DNA of 16,883 bases, taken from Ruminococcus sp. CAG:403 (GTDB taxonomy: Bacteria; Bacillota; Clostridia; Oscillospirales; Ruminococcaceae). The stretch is taken from the NCBI GenBank assembly GCA_000437255.1, contig FR899094.1, positions 44,592-61,474 on the forward strand. The letters run 5' to 3'. This document shows, one piece after another, positions 6,471 to 13,658 of the stretch; the stretch's first letter is position 1, and the number at the start of each line of letters is the position of its first letter. The notes beneath the pieces are model-generated. The model saw only the letters and a program-made list of their open reading frames with translations, made no database searches and was not told the origin of the DNA. A program made the position numbers and the translations under genes.

Positions 6471-7330
6471 AACAAGTCGTAACCCTTCTTTTCCGAATTC
6501 TTTGTACTGTCATATTGGCATTTTCTCTGCTGGGAGCATTTGCTCTGGGCTATGCCGCTTATGCAACGGGCAGCAGCCACATTTATCTGCATCAGCTGGA
6601 ACAGCAGCAGGTTGCGGAAAAGGTGCGCAGCAATCTGGAGACCTATTACGCTGCACAGGAGCACTCCACTGCGATTCCCAAGGAAGTATACTTAGATGTT
6701 TTGACAACGGACTGGATTTCCACGCAGATGGAAACACTGACAGAAGCAGGCTATGCCGGCTTCCGGGGCGCAAACACCAGACCGGCGCAGTCTGATGTGG
6801 ACTTTTCTGCTCTGGAAAGCAGCATAACCAATTATTTTGAAACATATGCCGATTCCATTTCCTATCCAAAGGATGATACCTACACCGAAAAACTCAACGA
6901 AGCCATTTCTGCGGCGGAATCTAAAATTTATAAGCAGCTGGATGTGTTCCAATTTGAAACGATGGAGAAATCCGGTTTGTTTGAAAAGGTGATCAAGCTG
7001 CATCGGCTATCCATTTATGGAACCGTTGGCGCAGCCGTTGTGAGTGTTGCATGCTTGTGCGTCCTGCTGTTGTTGGCACGGCGGCAGTGGCTGTATTGGA
7101 TGGGATGTACCCTGCTTGCAGGCGGTTTGATGCTGGCAGCACCGTTTGGCTATCTGCTCGGCAGTCAGTACTTCCAGCGATTTTCCATTAAGGATCCCGC
7201 TATCTTCAGTTTCTTTACAGGCGTTATGGAGCATGGTTCGTTTGTCTGCATGATAACCGGCTTGATAGGAGCTGGAATGGGACTGCTCGGTATTTGCATT
7301 GGCATCATTAAGAGCCGCCGCAATGCATAA
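6467..7330 (+). CDS. Four-helix membrane protein of the sortase operon, function unknown
   Basis: I do not recognise this 287-residue protein. Residues 7-34 form a membrane helix, followed by a soluble region of about 145 residues (35-180) that is helical and charged. Three more helices follow near 182-204, 209-232 and 259-281, ending in a basic tail (K-S-R-R-N-A). With the first helix as a signal anchor, the large domain would lie outside the cell and the tail inside. The gene overlaps the sortase stop (ATGA) and has GGAGGGGA 9 bases before the ATG, so it is translated with the sortase. It may help the sortase hold or present its substrate, or be an envelope component of the same system; this is inference from position only. 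Confidence 0.75.
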   Translation: MKQVVTLLFRILCTVILAFSLLGAFALGYAAYATGSSHIYLHQLEQQQVAEKVRSNLETYYAAQEHSTAIPKEVYLDVLTTDWISTQMETLTEAGYAGFRGANTRPAQSDVDFSALESSITNYFETYADSISYPKDDTYTEKLNEAISAAESKIYKQLDVFQFETMEKSGLFEKVIKLHRLSIYGTVGAAVVSVACLCVLLLLARRQWLYWMGCTLLAGGLMLAAPFGYLLGSQYFQRFSIKDPAIFSFFTGVMEHGSFVCMITGLIGAGMGLLGICIGIIKSRRNA

Positions 7331-7371
7331 GCTTCGTACTTTCCATAAAGAAACGGCAAAGCAAATTACAT

Positions 7372-7449
7372 CGATATACAAGCTTTTGGGCGCAGCAAGT
7401 TTTCGAACATGCTGCGCAGCCGTTGCCGGATGCAACCGGTTTGTATCTG
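7372..7449 (+). repeat. Third, diverged copy of the hairpin module
   Basis: GCTTTTGGGCGCAGCAAG… (from 7382) follows the outer arm of the 4216 element over about 38 bases. The GCAGCA…TGCTGC hairpin is kept. Inside it, a T-A pair has become a G-C pair, a compensating change. Hairpin B is missing, and TTGCCGGATGCAA (7423-7435) follows, then the box TTTGTATCTG (7440-7449). CGATATAC (7372-7379) has an inverted partner at 7575-7582. Confidence 0.75.
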
Positions 7450-7464
7450 TGTTCTTTTATAAAG

Positions 7465-7518
7465 AAAAATCTCGTGAGAAATCCATGGAAAAGGATTATT
7501 TTCTCACGGGATTTTTTT
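7465..7518 (+). terminator. Rho-independent terminator of the sortase operon
   Basis: The arm AAAAATCTCGTGAGAAA (7465-7481) pairs with TTTCTCACGGGATTTTT below it, with one G-U pair. ATCC/GGAT extends the stem above a bulge, and the loop is ATGGAAAA. A run of seven T (7512-7518) follows. It lies 135 bases after the last gene of the sortase operon, with a repeat copy in between, and separates this operon from the polysaccharide promoter. Confidence 0.92.
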
Positions 7519-7557
7519 GGTTGAAAAGGATTGATCGATTGGAATCATACGAATCGC

Positions 7558-7600
7558 TTGCATCCGGCAAAAACGGTATATCGAAGCACTTTTGTATCTG
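7558..7600 (-). repeat. Inverted partner modules downstream of the terminator
   Basis: TTGCATCCGGCAA (7558-7570) is the exact inverse of 7423-7435. GTATATCG (7575-7582) is the inverse of 7372-7379. TTTGTATCTG (7591-7600) repeats the box at 4852 and 7440. Together with the copy at 7372-7449 this makes a smaller palindromic array centred roughly on the terminator (pair centres 7477 and 7496.5). Confidence 0.65.
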
Positions 7601-7671
7601 TATTTTATGTCTGGTTCTTTTTGGGTGTTGGCTTGTTTGAAAAAATAAACTTCTTCTGCCAAAATCTACGC

Positions 7672-7686
7672 AATTTCGCCGAAATT
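7672..7686. promoter_or_regulatory. Short dyad upstream of the polysaccharide promoter
   Basis: AATTTC (7672-7677) and GAAATT (7681-7686) form a dyad with a 3-base spacer, 23 bases before the -35 box. TCTGCCAA/TCTGCAA-like repeats flank it (near 7655, 7688 and 7695). It could be an operator or AT-rich chance; function unknown. Confidence 0.25.
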
Positions 7687-7709
7687 TCTGCAATCTGCCA
7701 ATTTATAAC

Positions 7710-7739
7710 TTGACATGGCATTCGCATGCATGCTATAAT
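7710..7739 (+). promoter_or_regulatory. Extended -10 sigma-A promoter of the polysaccharide operon
   Basis: A perfect TTGACA (7710-7715) and a perfect TATAAT (7734-7739) stand 18 bases apart, with a TGC extended -10 just before the TATAAT. The last 10 bases of the spacer, GCATGCATGC (7724-7733), are a perfect palindrome. The predicted start near 7746 leaves a leader of about 93 bases. Confidence 0.92.
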
Positions 7740-7780
7740 AAACAAGCCCTTAGAACCTGTTTTTCCAAAAAGTAGATCGT

Positions 7781-7799
7781 CTGCTTTTTGCGAAAGCAG
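7781..7799 (+). other. Leader hairpin in the 5' UTR of the polysaccharide operon
   Basis: CTGCTTT (7781-7787) and AAAGCAG (7793-7799) form a 7-bp stem with loop TTGCG, about 35 bases after the predicted transcription start and 39 bases before the first gene. No T run follows, so it is not a terminator. It may stabilise the mRNA or be part of a leader control element. Confidence 0.45.
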
Positions 7800-7838
7800 G
7801 CTCTATGATCGTTTGAATGAAAAAAGGAGCACCCTGTT

Positions 7839-8615
7839 ATGCATGCAATCAAAGACTTATATGAATATCGGCAAATGATATTCAGTCTGGTACGGAAAGA
7901 CCTTCGAGGACGGTATAAAGGATCCGTACTAGGCTTTTTTTGGACGTTTTTAAATCCGCTGCTGCAATTGGTTGTTTATACAGCTGTATTTTCCTACGTG
8001 CTGCGGGTCAATATTGACAAGTATTACCTGTATCTGTTTGTCGGACTCATTCCGTGGATGTTTTTCTCGTCCTCAATGACCGGCGGTGCAGCATCCATTT
8101 TGGCACAGAAAGACCTCATTAAGAAGATTTATTTCCCCCGGGAAGTCATCCCGATTTCGTATGTTACCAGCTGTTTTGTGAATATGCTGCTGACCTTCCT
8201 GGTCATTTTTGCAGTCGTGCTCATTTCCGGGGTCGGACTTAATCCGCTCGCCTTGCTCTGCCTGCCGATTGTCATGGTGGTGGAGTATATCATGGCGCTT
8301 GGCATTGCAATGCTGACTTCCGCAGTGACCGTTTACTTCCGGGATCTGGAGCATATCCTTGGGATTGTCTCCATGGCTTGGATGTATATGACACCCATTA
8401 TGTATACCAAGGACATGGTGCCGGATAAACTGCTGCCGCTGTTTAACATCAATCCCATGACGCATGTCATTGAATGCTACCGCTCCATTCTGTATGAGGC
8501 TGCCATTCCGAACTTGAAAACATTGATTTCTGCAACGGTGCTGGGCATTCTGTTCCTGCTTTTGGGGCATGTTGTCTTCTCGAAATTACAGAAACATTTT
8601 GCGGAGGAATTGTAA
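7839..8615 (+). CDS. Polysaccharide ABC transporter permease (Wzm/TagG-like)
   Basis: This 258-residue ABC-2 type permease forms the membrane channel that exports a lipid-linked polysaccharide or teichoic-acid-like polymer. The N-terminal cytoplasmic segment ends in the family signature D-L-R-G-R-Y-K-G-S-V-L-G-F-F-W (21-35). About six membrane helices follow, near 31-56, 61-80, 108-131, 135-165, 170-188 and 229-250. The conserved Y-F-R-D-L-E-H loop and the M-T-P-I-M-Y segment are present. AAGGAG lies 9 bases before the ATG. It is the first gene after the strong promoter at 7710. Its TAA overlaps the ATG of its ATPase partner by one base, so the two subunits are translationally coupled. It resembles Wzm, TagG and RgpC; the exact substrate cannot be read from the sequence. 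Confidence 0.93.
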   Translation: MHAIKDLYEYRQMIFSLVRKDLRGRYKGSVLGFFWTFLNPLLQLVVYTAVFSYVLRVNIDKYYLYLFVGLIPWMFFSSSMTGGAASILAQKDLIKKIYFPREVIPISYVTSCFVNMLLTFLVIFAVVLISGVGLNPLALLCLPIVMVVEYIMALGIAMLTSAVTVYFRDLEHILGIVSMAWMYMTPIMYTKDMVPDKLLPLFNINPMTHVIECYRSILYEAAIPNLKTLISATVLGILFLLLGHVVFSKLQKHFAEEL

Positions 8616-9904
8616 TGAAACAAGATGAATTGGCGATCTCCGTACAGGATCTGACGAAAAAGTTTAAAATTTACTACGACAAGGGCAATCAGCTCAAGGA
8701 ACGCCTGCTGTTTCGTAAGCGCAGCCGCTATGAAGAGCGAACGGTTTTGAACGGCATCAGCTTTCAGGTGAAAAAAGGGGAGGCAGTCGGTCTGATCGGA
8801 CACAACGGCTGCGGAAAAAGTACCACGCTGAAGCTTTTGACGAAGATTATGTATCCGGACGGCGGAAGCATTACCATGAACGGACGGGTGTCCAGCCTGA
8901 TTGAACTGGGTGCCGGCTTCCATCCGGACATGAGCGGACGGGAAAATATCTATACCAATGCATCGATTTTTGGCTTGACCAAGAAAGAAATTGATGCCCG
9001 GCTGCATGATATCATTGCCTTTTCCGAATTGGAAGAATTTATTGACAATCCGGTGCGGACGTATTCTTCCGGTATGTATATGCGGCTTGCCTTTTCGGTT
9101 GCCATCAACGTGGATGCGGATATTTTGCTGATTGATGAAATTCTGGCAGTTGGAGATACCAACTTCCAAACCAAATGCTTCAACCGGCTTCGGGAGCTGA
9201 AAGCTTCCGGCGTTACAATCATTATTGTGACCCATGACCTTTCTACAATTGAACAGTTCTGTGACCGTGCCATCTGGCTCAACGATGGAACCATTATCAA
9301 GGAAGGAAAAGCCGCTCCGGTGGTGGATGCCTACTTCAACTATATGAACGAAAAGAAAGTAGAATCCATGCTCAAAGAGCAGGAGGAACAGCAGGGCGAT
9401 GCCAAGGAACAGACTGCGGAGCAGACCGGAACGGAGGCAAAACCGGCAGCTTCTGCGGATGCCATTGACTATTCCGCCAATCGATTCGGGTTGGAGTATG
9501 TCGAAATTGCACAGGCACGCCTGCTCAACCAGGAGGGCAAAGATGTTCGGATTTTCCACACCGGCGACACCATGCGGATTGAGTTGGATTATACCGTGCA
9601 CAAGCCGCTGGAAGAGTATATTTTCGGATTTGGATTTTATACCATGGATGGAGTCTGCCTGTATGGCAACAATACCAAGATCGACCGCCTTTCCATCAAG
9701 CATACAGCAGATGCCGGAACCGTCAGCGTAACCATTGACCCGCTTCCGCTGCTGGCAGGGCGGTATGTCCTGAACCTTGCCATTGTGGATGAGAACAGCG
9801 TCCCCATGGACTTTTATCGGAATTATTGCTTTTTTGATGTGGTTTCAGAAGAACGCAGCACCGGCTATCTTGCCGTTCAACATAGATGGGAGATTCAGAA
9901 ATGA
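8615..9904 (+). CDS. Polysaccharide ABC transporter ATPase with carbohydrate-binding C-terminus (Wzt-like)
   Basis: This protein drives export through the permease encoded just before it. The nucleotide-binding domain (about 1-245) shows Walker A G62-H-N-G-C-G-K68-S-T-T, the signature Y-S-S-G-M-Y-M (150-156), Walker B I-L-L-I-D174-E175 and the H-loop His207. A Gln/Glu-rich linker (about 248-278) leads to a C-terminal beta-sandwich region (about 283-428) containing F-G-F-G-F-Y-T-M-D-G and L-P-L-L-A-G-R-Y-V-L. This fits the Wzt_C carbohydrate-binding domain. The 429-residue length matches substrate-selective Wzt proteins and is longer than TagH/RgpD-type ATPases without this domain. In E. coli O8/O9a the domain recognises the finished chain end before export. 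GGAGGA lies 6 bases before the ATG. The stop overlaps the next start by 4 bases. Confidence 0.93.
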   Translation: MKQDELAISVQDLTKKFKIYYDKGNQLKERLLFRKRSRYEERTVLNGISFQVKKGEAVGLIGHNGCGKSTTLKLLTKIMYPDGGSITMNGRVSSLIELGAGFHPDMSGRENIYTNASIFGLTKKEIDARLHDIIAFSELEEFIDNPVRTYSSGMYMRLAFSVAINVDADILLIDEILAVGDTNFQTKCFNRLRELKASGVTIIIVTHDLSTIEQFCDRAIWLNDGTIIKEGKAAPVVDAYFNYMNEKKVESMLKEQEEQQGDAKEQTAEQTGTEAKPAASADAIDYSANRFGLEYVEIAQARLLNQEGKDVRIFHTGDTMRIELDYTVHKPLEEYIFGFGFYTMDGVCLYGNNTKIDRLSIKHTADAGTVSVTIDPLPLLAGRYVLNLAIVDENSVPMDFYRNYCFFDVVSEERSTGYLAVQHRWEIQK

Positions 9905-11103
9905 GCTTGAAAATAGATGAGATGGAAGAAAAAGTAATTTTGGAGAAGCTGCTGGGCAGCAACGGTGGGGCAGGGGATCCCAATCTGTTGAGCGAGGCAG
10001 TCAATCCTGCCATGCTGGATCAGCTGGATCGGATGAACCGCACAGCGGTCAACCGTTCGTACCGTGCCATTCCCGGCACGTCGTCCTTTTCCGGGAAGTG
10101 TAAGCGTGCATTGAAGCGCTTGCTGCGCCGCCTGATGTTCTGGTACGTAGAGCCCTGCATGATGCAGCAGACCACCTATAACAGTGCAAACAATGCGTTT
10201 TCCGCACAGGTCAATCTGGAACTGAATGCACTCAAGTGCGAAGCCATCAGCCTGCGCAATCAGATGGAGGAGCTTGCCATTAAAAATCAGAACCTTCAGC
10301 AGGAACTGACGCAGCAGGCACGTGAGCTGAAAAAAGACCAAGAGGAGCTAGAGCTTATGAATCAAGAATTTCTGGAGCAGCTTGCCGCAGGCAGCAGTGT
10401 GGATCTCGAATCCCGAAAGGATCGGAAGGTTTCCTGTCAGTCCTATTCCCAGTCCGGAGAGGACGCCATTCTGCGGTTTATTTTCCGTTCCATGAATCGG
10501 GATTTGTCCCAGCTGACCTATTTGGATTTGGGTGCCAATCATGCCAAGTTCCTGAGCAATACCTATAGCTTTTACCGGGAGGGTGCCAGCGGCGTTTTGG
10601 TGGAAGCCAATCCCAGCCTGATTGAGGAGCTGAAGACCGTTCGGCCGAGAGATACCGTTGTGAACCGCTGTATCTCCAACCAGGCAGATACCACACTGAC
10701 ATTCTATGTCATGAACGGAGACGGCTTGTCTACCATGGACTATGAAGCCGCAAAGAGTTTTATGAAGGAAAACCCTGCCATTCAGATTGAGCAGACTGTT
10801 TCTGTTCCGTCCATTACCATTCCGGAACTGATTGCTGCGTATTTTCCGGATCGAGCACCGGATCTTGTCAATATTGATATTGAGGGCATGGAACTGGATG
10901 TTTTGCGTATGATGAATTTTGATACGTTCCGTCCGTTTGCCATTATCTGTGAAATGATCGAATATAAGACCAAGTTGGGCATTCCCAAGAAAAATACAGA
11001 AATTTTGCAGTATCTGCGGAAAAAGGGCTATGAAGAATATGCATTTACTGGGATTAATTCCATTTTCATTGACCAAACTGCATTAGGAGGCGCTGCCAAA
11101 TGA
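9901..11103 (+). CDS. FkbM-family methyltransferase with N-terminal coiled coil
   Basis: This 400-residue protein has an unusual front half. Residues 1-75 are charged and end in a basic helix. W81-Y-V-E-P follows, then a Q-Q-x-x-Y-N segment often seen in front of polysaccharide-cluster enzymes. Residues about 100-160 form a Leu/Glu/Gln-rich coiled coil. The C-terminal half is an FkbM-type SAM-dependent methyltransferase: Y-S-Q-S-G-E-D (182-188), the SAM loop L-D-L-G-A-N (208-213), V-E-A-N-P, and N-I-D-I-E-G-M-E. FkbM enzymes O-methylate sugars or other hydroxyls. An in-frame ATG exists at 9886; I chose 9901 because GGGAG stands 8 bases before it and it makes the 4-base ATGA overlap seen at the next two gene junctions. 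Possible roles are chain-end capping or methylation of a repeat-unit sugar. Confidence 0.85.
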   Translation: MSLKIDEMEEKVILEKLLGSNGGAGDPNLLSEAVNPAMLDQLDRMNRTAVNRSYRAIPGTSSFSGKCKRALKRLLRRLMFWYVEPCMMQQTTYNSANNAFSAQVNLELNALKCEAISLRNQMEELAIKNQNLQQELTQQARELKKDQEELELMNQEFLEQLAAGSSVDLESRKDRKVSCQSYSQSGEDAILRFIFRSMNRDLSQLTYLDLGANHAKFLSNTYSFYREGASGVLVEANPSLIEELKTVRPRDTVVNRCISNQADTTLTFYVMNGDGLSTMDYEAAKSFMKENPAIQIEQTVSVPSITIPELIAAYFPDRAPDLVNIDIEGMELDVLRMMNFDTFRPFAIICEMIEYKTKLGIPKKNTEILQYLRKKGYEEYAFTGINSIFIDQTALGGAAK

Positions 11104-13658
11104 GAATTGCATTTGATGCAACGGCCATTCTCGGCCCGATGAGCAAAAACCGTGGAATCGGAAACTATGTACTCAGCCAGTTTTTGCACATGATCCGGCA
11201 GGATCCGGACAATCAATACTTCTTCCTCAATTGGATTGACAAGGATTTTCATCTGTCCGATCAGCTGCCCGGTGTGACCAATTTGACGGAGGACTTCATT
11301 GACACCGGTTCCCAGAATGTCCTGCTGCGGGAGAAAGCCTGTGAGGAAGTCATGGGTGCCATTTTGCAGCAGTATTTGCAGGAACGGCAGATTGATGTCT
11401 TTTATATCACCTCTCCGTTTGAGTCGAACTTTGTCAGCTACCGGAAGGAATGGCTGCAAGGGGTGCGAACGGTTGCAACCGTTTATGATATCATTCCCTA
11501 CGTGATGAAGGAGCATTATTTGACAGACCCGGTGACCAATCAATGGTATATGGGCTGCATTGAGCGGCTGCGCTGGGTGGATTCGCTGTTGGTGATTTCG
11601 GAAAGTGTCAAGAGCGATTTGGTGCAGTATCTGCACTTTGACCCGGAGCGGATTCATGTCATCTGGGGTGCTGTAGACGATCACTATCAAAAAATTGAAA
11701 TCCCGGAAGAAACACGCACCGCACTTTTCCAAAAGTATCATATCACCAAGCCGTTTATCATGTGTACCGGCGGAGAGGACAAACGGAAAAACTTAGACGG
11801 TTTGATTCGGGCATATGGCCTGCTGCCGCAGGAACTGCGCAGTCAGTACCAGCTGGTGGTTGTTTGTAAATTGTCTGCGCCTGCGCAGGAGCAGTTACAG
11901 GCAGTTGCCAAGCACAGTCATGTGGAGCAGGATGTCATCTTCACCAATTTTGTGACGACAGAAGAGCTGCTGCAATTCTACAACCTGGCGGCTTTGATGG
12001 CGTTCCCCTCCAAGTATGAGGGATTCGGTTTGCCGATTGTCGAAGCATGGGCATGCGGTACGCCGGTTGTCACCTCCAATAATTCCAGCCTGGCACAGAT
12101 CGGCGGAGATGCGGCTATTCTGGTTTCGGCTGATTCGGATGCAGACATTGCAGCTGGAATGGAACGGGCCTTGCAGCCGCAAATTCTGGAAGAGCTGACG
12201 AAAAAGGGCGAAGAACGCCTGGCTTTGTACCGTTGGGAACGGGTTGCAGAGGCTGCTATTGGCTTCCTCAACCAGATCACCCCACTGGAAGCAGCGCAGC
12301 CGGCTGCACCGGTATCCGGGAGCAGTGCCAAGCGCATTGCCTGCTTTACACCGCTGCCGCCGCTGGAATCCGGCATTTCGGACTACAGTGTGGACATCAT
12401 TCGGGCGCTGAGTGCCTATTGCAGCATCGATGTTTACGTCGATACCACTTATACTCCGCAGGTATCCCTGCCGGAAACGGTGCAGATTCTGCCGCACACC
12501 GCCTATCCGGAACGGCGGACACAGTATCAGGCAACGCTGTATCAGATGGGCAATTCCAGCTTCCATTTCTATATGTATCCCTATCTGCAAAAGTACCGGG
12601 GCATTGTCGTGCTGCATGACTACAATCTGCATGGTTCCATCTATGATTATGCCATGCGGCAGCATAAGCAGGATCTGTCGCTGTATCGTTCCTGTCTGCT
12701 GGAAGACTACCGGGAAGAGCAGCTTGCTCCGTACCTGGAAGCACTGGCAAACGGCACCGCCAACCCCAATATCTATGAGATGGAGGCAAACGGCTTGGTA
12801 ACCAACTATGCTGATACCATTATTGTGCACAGCCAGGAATCCAAATATAAGTTGTTGCAGGCAGATATTGCCCGTTCGGTAACCGTGATTCCATCCTATA
12901 CCATTTTGGAGCCGCTTCCGGATGCACGGGCAGCCAAGGAAGCGCTGGGTATTGCACCGGATACGATTTTATTGGCGGCATTTGGCGGCATTCATGCTAC
13001 CAAGCGTGCCATCCCGATTCTGCGTGCCTTTGGCAAACTGCGGCAGGAGGTTCCGAACGTGCATCTGCTGTTTGCCGGGAAGCTGGCAGAAAACATTCAG
13101 ACTGAATTTGAACAGGTGGTTCAGGACTTCCAGATGCAGAATGCCGTAACGGTAACGGGTTATATTACGCTGGAACAGTTCCAAAAGTCGATTGACGCAA
13201 CCGATATCTGCTTGAATCTGCGGTATCCATCCAACGGAGAAACCAGCGGCAGTCTGATGCGCATTCTCGGAAAAGGAAAGTGCGTGCTGGTCAACGACAT
13301 CGGCAGCTTTTCGGAATTGCCGGATGCTGCCTGTGTGAAGCTGCCATCGGTTCGACAGATGGGAGAACGCCGGGAACCGGATGTTATTTATGATGCGCTC
13401 AAGCGGCTGATTCAGCATCCAGAGGAACGGGTACAGCTGGAACAAGCAGCCCGTGCCTATGCAGAGCAGAATCTGGATATCCGTCTGGTGGCAGAGCAGT
13501 ATTGGAAGGCGCTCACACAATCTGTTCCGGCTTCTCCGGTGACCGAACAGACTTTGGAAGCGGTTCGCCATTCGGAGTTCTACAGCATCTCCGATGCACC
13601 GGGTCTTGCCCATACGCTGGCATCTGCCAAGCAAATCGGGAGAGGATCCGCCGTATGA
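11100..13658 (+). CDS. Tandem GT4-GT4 bifunctional glycosyltransferase
   Basis: This 852-residue protein carries two complete GT-B glycosyltransferase modules of the GT4 type, probably building the polymer backbone in the cytoplasm. Module 1 (about 1-395) starts M-R-I-A-F-D-A-T and has the N-terminal R-G-I-G-N-Y loop. It also has a G-G-E-D-K-R-K-N donor loop (224-231) and the E-x7-E motif E307-G-F-G-L-P-I-V-E315. A linker rich in Ala/Pro/Ser (about 396-410) leads to module 2 (about 411-802), which has P-P-L-E-S-G-I-S-D-Y-S, H-D-Y-N-L-H-G, F-G-G-I-H-A-T-K-R and E714-T-S-G-S-L-M-R-I. There the second Glu of E-x7-E is replaced by Ile. A tail of about 50 residues follows. Such two-domain enzymes often alternate two linkages, as in the WbdA-type mannan polymerases. 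The start overlaps the previous stop (ATGA). Confidence 0.9.
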   Translation: MRIAFDATAILGPMSKNRGIGNYVLSQFLHMIRQDPDNQYFFLNWIDKDFHLSDQLPGVTNLTEDFIDTGSQNVLLREKACEEVMGAILQQYLQERQIDVFYITSPFESNFVSYRKEWLQGVRTVATVYDIIPYVMKEHYLTDPVTNQWYMGCIERLRWVDSLLVISESVKSDLVQYLHFDPERIHVIWGAVDDHYQKIEIPEETRTALFQKYHITKPFIMCTGGEDKRKNLDGLIRAYGLLPQELRSQYQLVVVCKLSAPAQEQLQAVAKHSHVEQDVIFTNFVTTEELLQFYNLAALMAFPSKYEGFGLPIVEAWACGTPVVTSNNSSLAQIGGDAAILVSADSDADIAAGMERALQPQILEELTKKGEERLALYRWERVAEAAIGFLNQITPLEAAQPAAPVSGSSAKRIACFTPLPPLESGISDYSVDIIRALSAYCSIDVYVDTTYTPQVSLPETVQILPHTAYPERRTQYQATLYQMGNSSFHFYMYPYLQKYRGIVVLHDYNLHGSIYDYAMRQHKQDLSLYRSCLLEDYREEQLAPYLEALANGTANPNIYEMEANGLVTNYADTIIVHSQESKYKLLQADIARSVTVIPSYTILEPLPDARAAKEALGIAPDTILLAAFGGIHATKRAIPILRAFGKLRQEVPNVHLLFAGKLAENIQTEFEQVVQDFQMQNAVTVTGYITLEQFQKSIDATDICLNLRYPSNGETSGSLMRILGKGKCVLVNDIGSFSELPDAACVKLPSVRQMGERREPDVIYDALKRLIQHPEERVQLEQAARAYAEQNLDIRLVAEQYWKALTQSVPASPVTEQTLEAVRHSEFYSISDAPGLAHTLASAKQIGRGSAV

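Noticed and set aside
7299..7713. Short forward and reverse frames between the sortase operon and the polysaccharide promoter
   Set aside because: They cross the strong terminator and the repeat modules, and have no ribosome-binding site or recognisable motif.
8477..9703. Reverse-strand open frame of about 408 codons opposite the ABC ATPase gene
   Set aside because: It is a shadow of the clear ATPase frame. It has no ribosome-binding site, and its translation has no recognisable domain.
10348..11076. Reverse-strand open frame opposite the methyltransferase gene
   Set aside because: It lies wholly within a gene with visible family motifs on the + strand; the composition looks like a mirror of that frame.
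13502..13654. Upstream in-frame start for the GT-C-like membrane protein
   Set aside because: It overlaps the end of the tandem glycosyltransferase by about 150 bases; the ATGA junction at 13655 fits the other gene junctions.
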